From positions 1 through 13,039 of the forward strand of contig JAPOYQ010000129.1 in the NCBI GenBank assembly GCA_026706505.1: DNA of 13,039 bases, read 5' to 3'. Under the pieces are notes generated by a model. That model had not been told where the DNA came from and did no database searches. It was given only the letters and a program-made list of their open reading frames with translations. The translations under genes were made by a program, and so were the position numbers. The stretch is from Gemmatimonadota bacterium (GTDB lineage: Bacteria > Latescibacterota > UBA2968 > UBA8231). Positions 1-6,355 of this stretch are shown here, piece by piece. The stretch's first letter is position 1. Every line of letters starts with the position of its first letter.

Positions 1-95
1 ATTTTCCCCTCTACCCAAGTAAACAATCAAAACGGGGATTTATTACAATTTTTTTTCAGAGGGGGCGTTCACGACTGCTTGGAGGCGTGGTGCGG

Positions 96-257
96 TTACG
101 ATCGAGCGCGCGCATCAATACGGCGTTTGAGCAGAGTGATGACGCGGTTCAGGCGGACGGCGACATTGCCGCGAGAGACGTGAAGGAGTCGAGAGATCTC
201 CTTGTTCGAGAACCCCTGGTAAAGACGCAGCTTGATGACCTGGCGCATGTGGTCCGG
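96..257 (-). pseudogene. 3' remnant of an RNA polymerase sigma factor gene (region 4)
   Basis: Read on the minus strand, this encodes about 53 residues ending in a normal TAA stop at 96-98. The stretch from MRQVIKLRLYQGFSNKEISR through VSRGNVAVRLNRVITLLKRR is the helix-turn-helix of sigma-70 region 4, which contacts the -35 element. The motif order (LRQVI, LRLYQG, NKEIS, VSRGNVAVRL) fits ECF-type sigma factors. Region 2 is absent. Upstream in the same frame the sequence runs into an integrase fragment on the other strand and then an IS-like repeat, so the 5' part has been lost. The ORF technically continues to 587, but the part above about 257 has no sigma character. The sigma identity is fairly sure; the exact junction is not. 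The fragment is probably inactive. Confidence 0.6.
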
Positions 258-365
258 AACCGGGTCGAGGCGGCCTATACCCGCTCGGACCTGTTCGAGC
301 GTCGACGCCGGCTCATGGATGACTGGGCGCGTTATCTGGCCCAAGGGACCGGTTGCCAGCACTAG
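240..365 (+). pseudogene. 3' end of a tyrosine (phage-type) integrase gene, copy 1
   Basis: The plus-strand frame from 240 to the TAG at 363-365 reads LAHVVRNRVEAAY, then SDLFERRRRLMDDWARYL. This is the C-terminal tail of P4/phage-type tyrosine recombinases, including the tyrosine-bearing segment (NRVEAAY). The catalytic Arg/His boxes upstream are missing: before 240 the DNA is instead the sigma-factor remnant on the opposite strand. Two related tails lie at 1903-2036 and 4141-4224. The remnant cannot be active. It marks the edge of a former integrative element. Confidence 0.7.
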
Positions 366-390
366 GTCTTCAGCATTTCGACCTTCCCGT

Positions 391-634
391 AGGGACACGC
401 GAGGCGCAGCCTCGCATCGCTTGGTCGCGACGGACGCGGGATATCCGTGTTGTCCCGCGTCTGATGCGGCGTTTGGGCTGTACGAGGTACCACAGCGGCG
501 AGGGCTCCGCCCTCTGAGAGAAAGGCGTTGTGGGTGCCCGAAAAGTGGCCCACTTAAGTGGCCCGCCCTCTTTGGAAGGTGGGCCACCTCTGCGACGCCA
601 TTTGAGTGGCCCCGAGAGGCGGAATTTGGTGGAC
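391..634 (+). repeat. IS-like structured terminal repeat, copy A (probable IS21-type right end)
   Basis: This block is homologous to copy B. It starts with AGGGACACGCGA and GCGCAGCCTCGC, has TTGTCCCGCGTC in the middle, and carries the shared 18-mer CCCTCTGAGAGAAAGGCG at 510-527. A stem CCACA (490-494)/TGTGG (529-533) encloses the hairpin GAGGGC/GCCCTC (500-505/509-514). AAGTGGCCC follows as a direct repeat at 543-551 and 556-564, with the inverted copy GGGCCAC at 581-587 and another direct copy, GAGTGGCCC, at 604-612. It ends at GGTGGACA near 634, where the GAF-like gene remnant begins. Spaced GGCC-type repeats before a CA end recall IS21-family right termini. That family assignment is inference; the repeat structure is directly visible. 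Confidence 0.6.
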
Positions 635-635
635 A

Positions 636-781
636 CCCTGGCGAAGGGATTCCGGCGCCTCGCGCAGGACGGTTTCAATGTCGGGACTCTCACTGACTCG
701 CAGGTTCGCGACGCTCAGCCGGGAGACGGACGCCCGTAGCTCCTCGATCTCCCGCTCCGGCTCTGGATGGGTGTTCAACAC
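636..781 (-). pseudogene. 5' fragment of a GAF-domain sensor or regulator gene
   Basis: On the minus strand a GTG start at 779-781 is preceded by an AGGGGA ribosome-binding site about six bases upstream. The product opens with an acidic, coiled-coil-like helix (EPEREIEELRASVSRLS) and then ANLRVSESPDIETVLREAPE. The pattern SES-D-ETVLRE is typical of the first helix of GAF domains in sensor kinases and response regulators. Homology stops at about residue 48, exactly where IS-like copy A begins, so the rest of the gene has been displaced or deleted. The good RBS and start suggest the gene was functional before the insertion. GAF identity rests on a short segment and is moderate. Confidence 0.45.
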
Positions 782-1068
782 TCCCGTCCCCTCTTCCGCT
801 TCAGGACGCCGCCGACACGGATTTCAGGGAACGCCGGATGCGAGATCGCGTGGAACTGCCGCATACCCGACGGTCGCTTTCGCACCGTTCCGCCAAAAAT
901 GATCACTAAATTCCCACCGTAAACAGCAAAACTATCACACCGTTCTCATAAACATTTCTGCAAACTAGCTACCGGAATTTCCGTGCCATGTTGGCGAAGG
1001 AGGGTCGCCACCGCGGCGATGTTGAGCATCATCGACCCAAAAACGCGCCAACTCAGGAAACAGGTACT
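782..1068. other. intergenic stretch, AT-richer near 890-960
   Basis: This is the region between the divergent GAF-gene fragment and the HEPN-like gene. The part near 890-960 is clearly more AT-rich than the surroundings and would be the natural place for divergent promoters. No hexamer pair was good enough to name. No RNA gene was recognised. Confidence 0.3.
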
Positions 1069-1620
1069 ATGGTGAGCAACATGGACGACGACCAAGTCTT
1101 TGTAGAGTGCGCAACCATCGGAGAGGCCGTTCTCGCCGCCCAACGGATAGAGTTCTTGCTCAACGGCCTCATCGCCCATGTCAAACCCGAGTTGAAGCGG
1201 CGTGACAAGAGATTACGCCAACTCACTGGTGAGACATTCCTGCGGGGCGATCCTTCAGCGCTACGTGCTACGTTAGGCCAGCTCGTCGAGGCGTACGGGA
1301 TCGAGTTGCTGCTCTCAGTTGACGACCTCAGAAATTTCGTCAAGAACAGGAATCTGATAGTTCATGACTACTGGCGACTTTCAAAGGACCGCATCCGGGG
1401 CGGTCGGACACTAGAGAACCCAATCGCCTTCCTGCGAGAGTTTATTGGCGATTGCCAACGATGGGAAGGGATCCTCCGAGGTCTTCTGGCTCACATGAGG
1501 ATAAGCGCCGCCCGGGCGGCCGGTGGTGAGAAACAAGCTAACCTCACGATAGAAGACCTGGACTACATGGATCAGTACGAAACGCATGTGGGGTCCCATC
1601 TGTTCCGCAACCGGCAGTAG
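1069..1620 (+). CDS. HEPN-like small protein, orphan
   Basis: This intact gene encodes about 183 aa. The frame is open from 988, but ATG 1069 is chosen because AGGAAACAGG lies just upstream and because the residues before it look non-coding. A second ATG is at 1081. The protein is mostly helical and soluble, with no signal peptide or membrane segment. Residues 88-102 read RNFVKNRNLIVHDYW; RNLIVH (94-99) is an Rx4H motif of the RNxxxH type found in HEPN RNases, and the following DYW is also common in HEPN toxins. HEPN proteins often serve as the toxin of HEPN/MNT pairs or as RNases in defence. No nucleotidyltransferase partner is adjacent, so an orphan or non-toxin role is possible. The gene is flanked by mobile-element remnants. 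Its function is inferred from one motif plus fold-like composition. Confidence 0.6.
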   Translation: MVSNMDDDQVFVECATIGEAVLAAQRIEFLLNGLIAHVKPELKRRDKRLRQLTGETFLRGDPSALRATLGQLVEAYGIELLLSVDDLRNFVKNRNLIVHDYWRLSKDRIRGGRTLENPIAFLREFIGDCQRWEGILRGLLAHMRISAARAAGGEKQANLTIEDLDYMDQYETHVGSHLFRNRQ

Positions 1621-1902
1621 TCCAACGCCACAGGGAGATATTGCACACATGGGATAGCTTCAACATGCCTCAGCAGGATGCAATAGCGCGAGTGGTCGGT
1701 CTAATCTGAGGTTCGGCCTTTCAGTGCGAGACGAGAATTCATGCCTAGTGGCTCGGCAGTATGCCAATTGGTCGCTCCAAATCGTTCCCTCCGGGAAGGA
1801 GAAGACCCTTCGCCGGCCTTCGGTCGGCCGGCATCGGCACCAACTGGCGATCCCGCGACGCCCCAGCGTATCAGAGCCGCGTCGAGCCGGCCGCATGTCC
1901 GT
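1621..1902. other. gene-free stretch with a GC hairpin
   Basis: No coding sequence is supported here. A perfect hairpin GCCGGCC (1812-1818)/GGCCGGC (1826-1832) with a 7-nt loop is present. A smaller dyad of the form TTCCC..GGGAA lies just before it, near 1787-1798. There is no following T-tract, so a canonical terminator is not supported. The style of hairpin matches the IS-associated non-coding DNA elsewhere in the window. Confidence 0.35.
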
Positions 1903-2036
1903 TCAGATACGCGGCGTAGCATCCATGAGTCCCTGGCAACCGAACAGGTCTGAGCGGCATAGGCCGCCTCCACCCGGTTCCCGACCACATAGGCCAGGGC
2001 CGCCTTGGTTACCTCCCAGGGTTGGTCCGTCTGCCA
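1903..2036 (-). pseudogene. 3' end of a tyrosine integrase gene, copy 2, frameshifted
   Basis: Minus-strand translation from 2036 gives a WEVTKAALAYVVGNRVEAAYA tail-type sequence. The match continues only after a one-base shift near 1955: ARSDLF, then LMDA, then a TGA at 1903-1905. This is the same C-terminal segment as the copies at 240-365 and 4141-4224, but in the opposite orientation and visibly decayed. No upstream catalytic part is present. A neighbouring AT-rich patch (about 2046-2075) separates it from the IS3-type remnant. Confidence 0.65.
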
Positions 2037-2162
2037 ACCAATTCGGTTAAAGTATTTACTAGATTATACTTATATCGGGTGGAGCATCTCACGGTCCCCC
2101 CATAGGTCACCCTCTATCAAGGCGGTATCGGAATCCGTTTTTGCTCTCGGTACTCGCAGTTC

Positions 2163-2438
2163 ATGAGCGACGACTTTCAGAACGAACTCGCCTTCCTGGG
2201 GTTCGAGTCTTCGCCGACGTTCGTTCGCGAGCCGGAAGGCAATGGCTGTATTGAACGTTTCTTCAGGACGCTCAAGGAGCAACTGGTGTGGGTCTGGCAC
2301 TTCCAGCCGCTATTGCAACTGGCTTGCGCATTGGAAGAGATTCGCGCTCTCTACAATCAGCACTGGTTGATTGAGTGTCTCGGCTTCGAGCCCCCGCTCC
2401 AGGCAAGACAACGCCTTGCCTTGAAACCGGCCGCTTGA
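2163..2438 (+). pseudogene. IS3-family-type transposase (DDE/rve) C-terminal remnant
   Basis: The 91 residues starting MSDDFQNELAFLG are the end of an rve integrase core as found in IS3-family OrfB transposases. REPEGNGCIERFFRTLKEQ carries the catalytic glutamate (residue 31) of the DDE triad, followed by the usual ALYNQHWLIE and PLQARQRL segments. The preceding part, which should contain the first two aspartates and a DHGSQF-like motif, is broken: around 2145-2160 only a frame-shifted trace (TCGCAGTTC) remains. The ATG at 2163 is internal to the ancestral gene, not a real start. The element is therefore dead, unless supplied with transposase in trans. Confidence 0.75.
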
Positions 2439-2653
2439 GTATGGTGTGTCCTATCTGTGCAAGAAATCGGGGGTGGTACACCAGCGGCGGCCCGCCCTGA
2501 TGGAGGATGTGGCCGCCTACCTTGTTTGCCCGCACTCTGCGCGTCTCCCGGAGCAGGCGCGAAAGAAGCCAAGGCGGGAAATTTGGGATGCAGTACAGAT
2601 TGACCTGCGACGGTAGTGGATGCTCTATGCTCACACGTACCTGAGGAGTCACG

Positions 2654-3337
2654 ATGCCTACGATGTCAGAAGCTATTCGAGAGGCGTTCGAGCAGCACCC
2701 AGGACCACTGTCGAGAGAGGATCTCAGGCAATTTATCAACGACCACTATACCGGCACCTGGCAGGCTGGGACCTTCACGGCTCACCTGTATGCGTGTGCC
2801 ATCAACAATCCGAAGGCATATGTTCACCATCCTCACTCTCAGAGATTCTTGTACAAGAATGCGGATGGCACGTTTGAACTCTACGACGAGAAGCGCCATG
2901 GGCCCAACGTGTGGGCACCGAATCAAGCCGAGGACCAGTCCGAGGAGGCAGCGCAGGCCGTCGAAGCGTCGATCAGCCTTGAGCGCGACCTCGAAGACCA
3001 GCTTGTGCGCCAACTGGATGCTCTTGAGCCAGGTCTTGAGTTTGAGAAGCGGCAAGTGCTATGTGAGGTTGGCCGTGTAGATATCGTCGGTCGCGGAGCC
3101 GACGGCGCGACCGTGTTTGTCGAATTGAAGGTTGGCGAGGCAAAGGATTCAGCGATCGGACAGATTGCCAGATATTTGGGTTGGTATCGGCAACAGGGCA
3201 GCGCCACCGTGCGCGGCATCCTCGTGGCATCGGATTTCCCAGAAGGCGTTCAGTACGCGGCTACGGCGGTCCCTGGCCTAGCGTTACGCCGTTGCCGCAT
3301 ACAACTATCCCTTGAGGATGCCGGATTGAAAGGGTGA
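2654..3337 (+). CDS. winged-helix plus NucS-like (DUF91/PD-(D/E)XK) nuclease
   Basis: The gene encodes 227 aa from ATG 2654, with TGAGGAG six bases upstream. Residues 1-80 (REDLRQFIND, then the aromatic-rich region up to FLYKNADGTFELYDE) resemble a winged-helix DNA-binding domain. An acidic linker follows (about 91-106). Residues 107-222 match the C-terminal nuclease domain of NucS/DUF91 endonucleases: SLERDLEDQL, the active-site aspartate in GRVDIVG (Asp143), VFVELK (Glu157, Lys159), and IGQIARYLGW with Gln170. That places it in the PD-(D/E)XK superfamily, probably cutting DNA. The mismatch-specific N-terminal domain of archaeal NucS is replaced here by the winged helix. It stands alone between IS remnants. 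Its stop codon sits inside a TGAAAGGGTGACA repeat, so the last few residues may be supplied by an IS end. A weak TTGACC at 2600 precedes it, without a convincing -10. A role as an orphan restriction or repair nuclease is inference. Confidence 0.7.
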   Translation: MPTMSEAIREAFEQHPGPLSREDLRQFINDHYTGTWQAGTFTAHLYACAINNPKAYVHHPHSQRFLYKNADGTFELYDEKRHGPNVWAPNQAEDQSEEAAQAVEASISLERDLEDQLVRQLDALEPGLEFEKRQVLCEVGRVDIVGRGADGATVFVELKVGEAKDSAIGQIARYLGWYRQQGSATVRGILVASDFPEGVQYAATAVPGLALRRCRIQLSLEDAGLKG

Positions 3338-3363
3338 CACCGATCATGGTCTGAAAGGTGACA
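3327..3363 (+). repeat. short direct repeat TGAAAGG(G)TGACA, IS-end-like
   Basis: TGAAAGGGTGACA at 3327-3339 and TGAAAGGTGACA at 3352-3363 form a direct repeat with about 25-nt period. The first copy contains the nuclease gene's TGA stop. Spaced repeats of this kind are typical of IS21-type element ends; the assignment is inference. Confidence 0.45.
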
Positions 3364-3811
3364 GCCGGGCAGGTGGGCGCTGTGGTCAGCCCGTCGGCGG
3401 GCTGTTCAAGCCGCTGTGGTCGCGCCCCGGCGTCACATGGTCGGCAGCGTCCACGGACCTCTCCCTGGAGGGGGCTCCCACTGTTCCGGCCAGCCGCAGA
3501 CTGGAGGCGAAGGCTGGCTCATGACACCGTTGGGTGTCAGGAGTCAGCATATCCAACGTGGCACATGGGGCTGGCGGGGAGTTCCGCCCCCTCGTCCCCC
3601 GCTCGGAGTTCCGGCGCTTAGCCGGCACCGTTCGATTGCCTTCCCGCCAGGGATCACTGTGGAGGGAGCGACCCCACAAGGGGAGGGTTAATCGCGCGCC
3701 ACTGTACGCGCCGCTTAACCCTCGCCGATGATACACCAGCAACAATAAGTGGGGGGGCGCTCCCTCCACCTGCACCCCTCTCGTACTGCGCGCCGTTCCG
3801 CCGGGCGAGAG
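3338..3811. other. gene-free, hairpin-rich stretch
   Basis: No gene is supported. Visible hairpins are CAGCCCG/CGGGCTG (3387-3393/3398-3404, loop TCGG), TGACACC/GGTGTCA (3522-3528/3533-3539, loop GTTG), and the large nested dyad at 3659-3769. Open frames here, on both strands, have Pro/Arg/Gly-rich translations with no domain character. The stretch looks like non-coding DNA of decayed mobile elements. Confidence 0.5.
3659..3769. repeat. nested inverted repeats (111 bp)
   Basis: The outer arms GTGGAGGGAGCG (3659-3670) and CGCTCCCTCCAC (3758-3769) are perfect 12-bp inverted repeats. Inside them, GAGGGTTAA (3683-3691) and TTAACCCTC (3715-3723) are perfect 9-bp inverted repeats, enclosing a GCGC-rich core. 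This could be a small non-autonomous element or a structured RNA/DNA; no coding content is evident. Confidence 0.6.
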
Positions 3812-4092
3812 AGGGACACGCGACGCGCAGCCTCGCTTCCCCTTGCCTCATTGGGGGAGGGAAATCTGTCTTGTCCCGCGTCCAATGGGGCGTTAGCAGA
3901 AAGTCATTAACCACAACGGAGAATAAAACGCCCTCTGAGAGAAAAGCGTTGTGGCTTTTGAAAGCACGCGCCACCTGGACGCGCCACCGAGGTATTTTTG
4001 GTGGCGCGTTGGTCAGTCTACACCGCCTTGACCCCCAGAGGCGGAAATCGTCGCTCATTCCACGGTCATTGGATGAGCCTGCTTCTTGCTCC
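3812..4092 (+). repeat. IS-like structured terminal repeat, copy B
   Basis: This copy aligns with copy A over its first 143 bp with the same spacing (AGGGACACGCGA, GCGCAGCCTCGC, TTGTCCCGCGTC, then the 18-mer CCCTCTGAGAGAAAAGCG at 3931-3948). The enclosing stem CCACAACG (3911-3918)/CGTTGTGG (3947-3954) is perfect. ACGCGCCACC is directly repeated at 3966-3975 and 3979-3988 (13-nt period), and its exact inverse GGTGGCGCGT is at 4000-4009. From AGGCGGAAATCGTCG onward it matches copy C rather than A, out to CTGCTTCTTGCTCC. It lies just left of the integrase tail and the restriction operon and faces copy C. Confidence 0.65.
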
Positions 4093-4140
4093 GATTTGTC
4101 CCCGCGTCTACGCGGGAACAGGAGCGGGACCAGTATTTCC

Positions 4141-4224
4141 GAATGGCTGAAGGCGGATCATCCCCGGGAGGTGATCGAGGCCGCCCTGGCACATGTGGTC
4201 CAGAATCCGGTCGAGGCGGAATGA
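4141..4224 (+). pseudogene. 3' end of a tyrosine integrase gene, copy 3
   Basis: The frame reads EWLKADHPREVIEAALAHVV, then QNPVEAE and TGA. It matches the integrase tail around the catalytic tyrosine region of copies 1 and 2, but the expected AAY is lost: the fragment stops exactly where the tyrosine should be. It lies between IS-like copy B and the hsdM leader, so the restriction operon is inserted at, or joined to, an integrase terminus. Confidence 0.6.
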
Positions 4225-4370
4225 TCAAACTAGCGGATATTAAAGCGGATACTATAATAGCGCAGGTGATGCAGGCCATGTCTGAGGCCGCATCGCGCCC
4301 ACGTGCCAGCGGGCCGAACGTGGTCTGTCTTAGCCGGATCGAACCTCACAGAGTTTCCGAAGGTCGATGA
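4221..4370 (+). CDS. candidate 49-aa leader ORF ahead of hsdM
   Basis: ATG 4221 overlaps the integrase remnant's TGA, and the ORF's own TGA (4368-4370) overlaps the hsdM start by ATGA, the same junction type as every other junction in the operon. GAGG lies about four bases upstream. The product begins MIKLADIKADTIIAQVMQAM, an amphipathic helix, and ends in a basic tail (RIEPHRVSEGR); no family is recognised. A TATAAT box lies inside the ORF at 4253-4258. If transcription starts there, only a shorter in-frame form from ATG 4269 (34 codons) could be made. It may be a real small protein, a coupling leader, or chance. Sequence alone does not decide. Confidence 0.3.
   Translation: MIKLADIKADTIIAQVMQAMSEAASRPRASGPNVVCLSRIEPHRVSEGR
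4232..4258 (+). promoter_or_regulatory. candidate hsdM-operon promoter -10 with direct repeats
   Basis: A consensus TATAAT is at 4253-4258, 108 bp before hsdM. No good TTGACA is found 16-18 bp upstream. The spacer instead holds AGCGGATA twice (4232-4239 and 4244-4251, 12-nt period), which could be an activator or repressor site that compensates for the weak -35. The function is inferred. Confidence 0.35.
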
Positions 4371-6355
4371 TGTCTGACCACAACTACTTCGCCAACCTGA
4401 TCTGGCAGATCGCAGACCTGCTGCGAGGACCCTACCGGCCGCCACAGTACGAACGGGTCATGCTGCCCATGACTGTGCTGCGGCGCTTCGACTGCGTGCT
4501 TGCTCCGACCAAGTTTAGGGTTCTTGAGGAATTCAACAGGCGGGAATCCAAGTTTCAAGGTGAGGCTTTGGAATCCTGGTTGAACCGCGCTGCCGGCCAG
4601 CGCTTTCACAACCGATCATCCCTTGACTTCCAAAGACTCAAGGGCGATCCCGACAACATCGAGAGGCACTTGGTCAGCTTTATCTACGGCTTTTCGAAAA
4701 ATGTGCGCGAAATCTTCGAATTCTACGAGTTCGAGAACGAGATCGAGAAGATGAGCGAGGCGAATATCCTCTATCTCGTGGTCTCGAAGTTCGCCGATGT
4801 CAACCTGCACCCCATTAAGGTTCCAAACGAGCAGATGGGGTTAATCTTCGAAAACCTGATCCGCCGATTCAACGAGTTGGCCAATGAGACTGCCGGCGAC
4901 CATTTCACGCCGCGGGAGGTCATCCGCCTTATGGTGAGCATCCTGTTCATTGAGGACGATCAACTGCTCGCCACGCCCGGCGTCGTGCGCAAGCTGCTCG
5001 ACCCGGCCTGTGGCACCGGGGGCATGCTGGCGGAGGCCCAGAACTACTTGCGCGATCATCACGGCGCGGCGAGGCTGTTTGTCTACGGTCAGGACTACAA
5101 CAAGCGCGCCTTCGCCACCGCCGCGTCCGACATGTTGATGAAACAAGTGGACCACAACGGCGGAGGCGACAATATCCGCTTTGGCGACAGCTTGACCGAG
5201 GACGGTTTCGCGGGGAAGACCTTCGACTATTTCCTCACCAATCCGCCATTCGGCGTGGACTGGAAGAAGCAGCAGAAGGAGATTAGGCAGGAGTACGATC
5301 AGCGCGGCTTCGACGGCCCCTTTGGAGCGGGTCTGCCGCGCGTGAACGACGGCTCGCTTCTTTTCCTGCAGCATATGTGGGACAAGCGGGAGCCCGTGCG
5401 GCCCAGGGAGCACAAGCACGGCTCGCGGCTCGCGATCGTCTTCAGCGGCTCGCCACTCTTTACCGGCGGCGCGGGATCGGGAGAGAGCAATATCCGCAAG
5501 TGGATCATCGAGAATGACTGGCTCGAGGCCATCATCGCCCTGCCCGAGCAGATGTTCTACAACACGGGCATCGGCACTTACGTCTGGATTCTCACCAATC
5601 GCAAGGAGAAGCGGCGCAAGGGCAGGATTCAACTCGTTGATGCACGCGGAGTGTGGACAGCCGGCGGCAGCGAGGACAACAAGCGCAGCCTCGGCGACAA
5701 GCGCCGCCACCTCTCCGGGGTACAGATCGACGAGATTGTGCGCCTCTACGGCCGCTTCGAGGAGAACGATCGCACGAGGCTCTTCGACAATGCCGACTTC
5801 GGCTACACCCGTGTCACCGTCGAGCGACCGTTGCGCCTGCGTTACCGGATGACCGTGGAAGACAAGGCCCGCTTCCTCTATGCCTTTCCAGACTTGCTCG
5901 ACGACGTTCAGGCTGTCGACGAGAAATTGGGCCGTGAGCCGCAAAGCGACTGGAACGCGGTATGGATCCGCGTCGAAGAGGTGCTACATTCACGCAAGTC
6001 CGGGTGGAAGGCGCCGGAGAAAAAATTCTTCCGTAGGGTCTTCACCCAGAAGGACCCGGCTGCTGAGCCGGTCGCCAGGGGCGGAGACGAGGACGGATAT
6101 GAGCCCGATACCGGCCTGAGGGACTTCGAGAACGTCCCGCTCAAGGACGACGTCGACGCCTATTTCGAACGTGAGGTGCGCCCCCACGTGCCGGACGCCT
6201 GGTTGGACCGCGACAAGGACAAGGTCGGCTACGAGATCAACTTCAACCGCCATTTCTACAGGTACACACCCCCGCGACCGCTGGAGGAAATCGATGCGGA
6301 ACTGAAGCAGGCGGAAGAGGAGATCATGCGGATGCTTCAAGAGGTAACGGAATGA
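4367..6355 (+). CDS. hsdM: type I restriction-modification DNA methyltransferase subunit M
   Basis: This 662-aa protein transfers a methyl group from S-adenosylmethionine to adenine N6 at sites chosen by HsdS, and it is needed for both methylation and restriction complexes. Residues 1-150 are the helical HsdM N-terminal domain. The SAM-binding motif LDPACGTGGM is at 211-220, and the catalytic NPPF motif of N6-adenine methylases at 292-295 (context FLTNPPFGVDW). HFTPREVI just before the SAM motif is also typical. The C-terminus ends in a charged helix (EEIDAELKQAEEEIMRMLQE) suited to contact HsdS. Two adjacent ATGs (4367, 4370) are possible starts; GAAGG at 4359-4363 is better spaced for 4370, but 4367 gives the ATGA overlap with the small upstream ORF. 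Its stop overlaps the hsdS start. All motifs are intact, so it should be active. Confidence 0.95.
   Translation: MMSDHNYFANLIWQIADLLRGPYRPPQYERVMLPMTVLRRFDCVLAPTKFRVLEEFNRRESKFQGEALESWLNRAAGQRFHNRSSLDFQRLKGDPDNIERHLVSFIYGFSKNVREIFEFYEFENEIEKMSEANILYLVVSKFADVNLHPIKVPNEQMGLIFENLIRRFNELANETAGDHFTPREVIRLMVSILFIEDDQLLATPGVVRKLLDPACGTGGMLAEAQNYLRDHHGAARLFVYGQDYNKRAFATAASDMLMKQVDHNGGGDNIRFGDSLTEDGFAGKTFDYFLTNPPFGVDWKKQQKEIRQEYDQRGFDGPFGAGLPRVNDGSLLFLQHMWDKREPVRPREHKHGSRLAIVFSGSPLFTGGAGSGESNIRKWIIENDWLEAIIALPEQMFYNTGIGTYVWILTNRKEKRRKGRIQLVDARGVWTAGGSEDNKRSLGDKRRHLSGVQIDEIVRLYGRFEENDRTRLFDNADFGYTRVTVERPLRLRYRMTVEDKARFLYAFPDLLDDVQAVDEKLGREPQSDWNAVWIRVEEVLHSRKSGWKAPEKKFFRRVFTQKDPAAEPVARGGDEDGYEPDTGLRDFENVPLKDDVDAYFEREVRPHVPDAWLDRDKDKVGYEINFNRHFYRYTPPRPLEEIDAELKQAEEEIMRMLQEVTE

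Noticed and set aside
46..66. T-run next to a G-run, considered as a terminator for the sigma-factor remnant
   Set aside because: No stem could be formed next to the T-run in either direction.
391..634. Copy A as a HEARO/omega-type RNA of an IscB element
   Set aside because: The stems are suggestive, but no IscB/RuvC-HNH gene lies beside any copy, and the HNH gene in the operon is of the PtuB type, not IscB.
1724..2050. 108-codon plus-strand frame
   Set aside because: It is antisense to the integrase remnant and runs through a GC hairpin. It is rich in Pro/Arg and has no domain.
2272..2739. 155-codon minus-strand frame across the IS3-type remnant
   Set aside because: It overlaps the clearly homologous transposase end and the start of the nuclease gene on the other strand. 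Its composition is not protein-like.
3386..3775. 129-codon minus-strand frame in the hairpin-rich stretch
   Set aside because: It covers the nested inverted repeats and several hairpins. The translation is low in hydrophobic core residues and resembles no family.
4092..4120. A single sequence resembling a type I-E CRISPR repeat (CCCGCG TCTA CGCGGG hairpin flanked by TTTGT and GAACA)
   Set aside because: Only one copy is present, with no regularly spaced second repeat and no cas genes. Related TTGTCCCGCGTC words occur in copies A and B, so it is better explained as part of the IS-like repeats.
4841..5944. 367-codon open frame on the minus strand
   Set aside because: It is antisense to the catalytic part of hsdM and is a codon-bias shadow without recognisable motifs.
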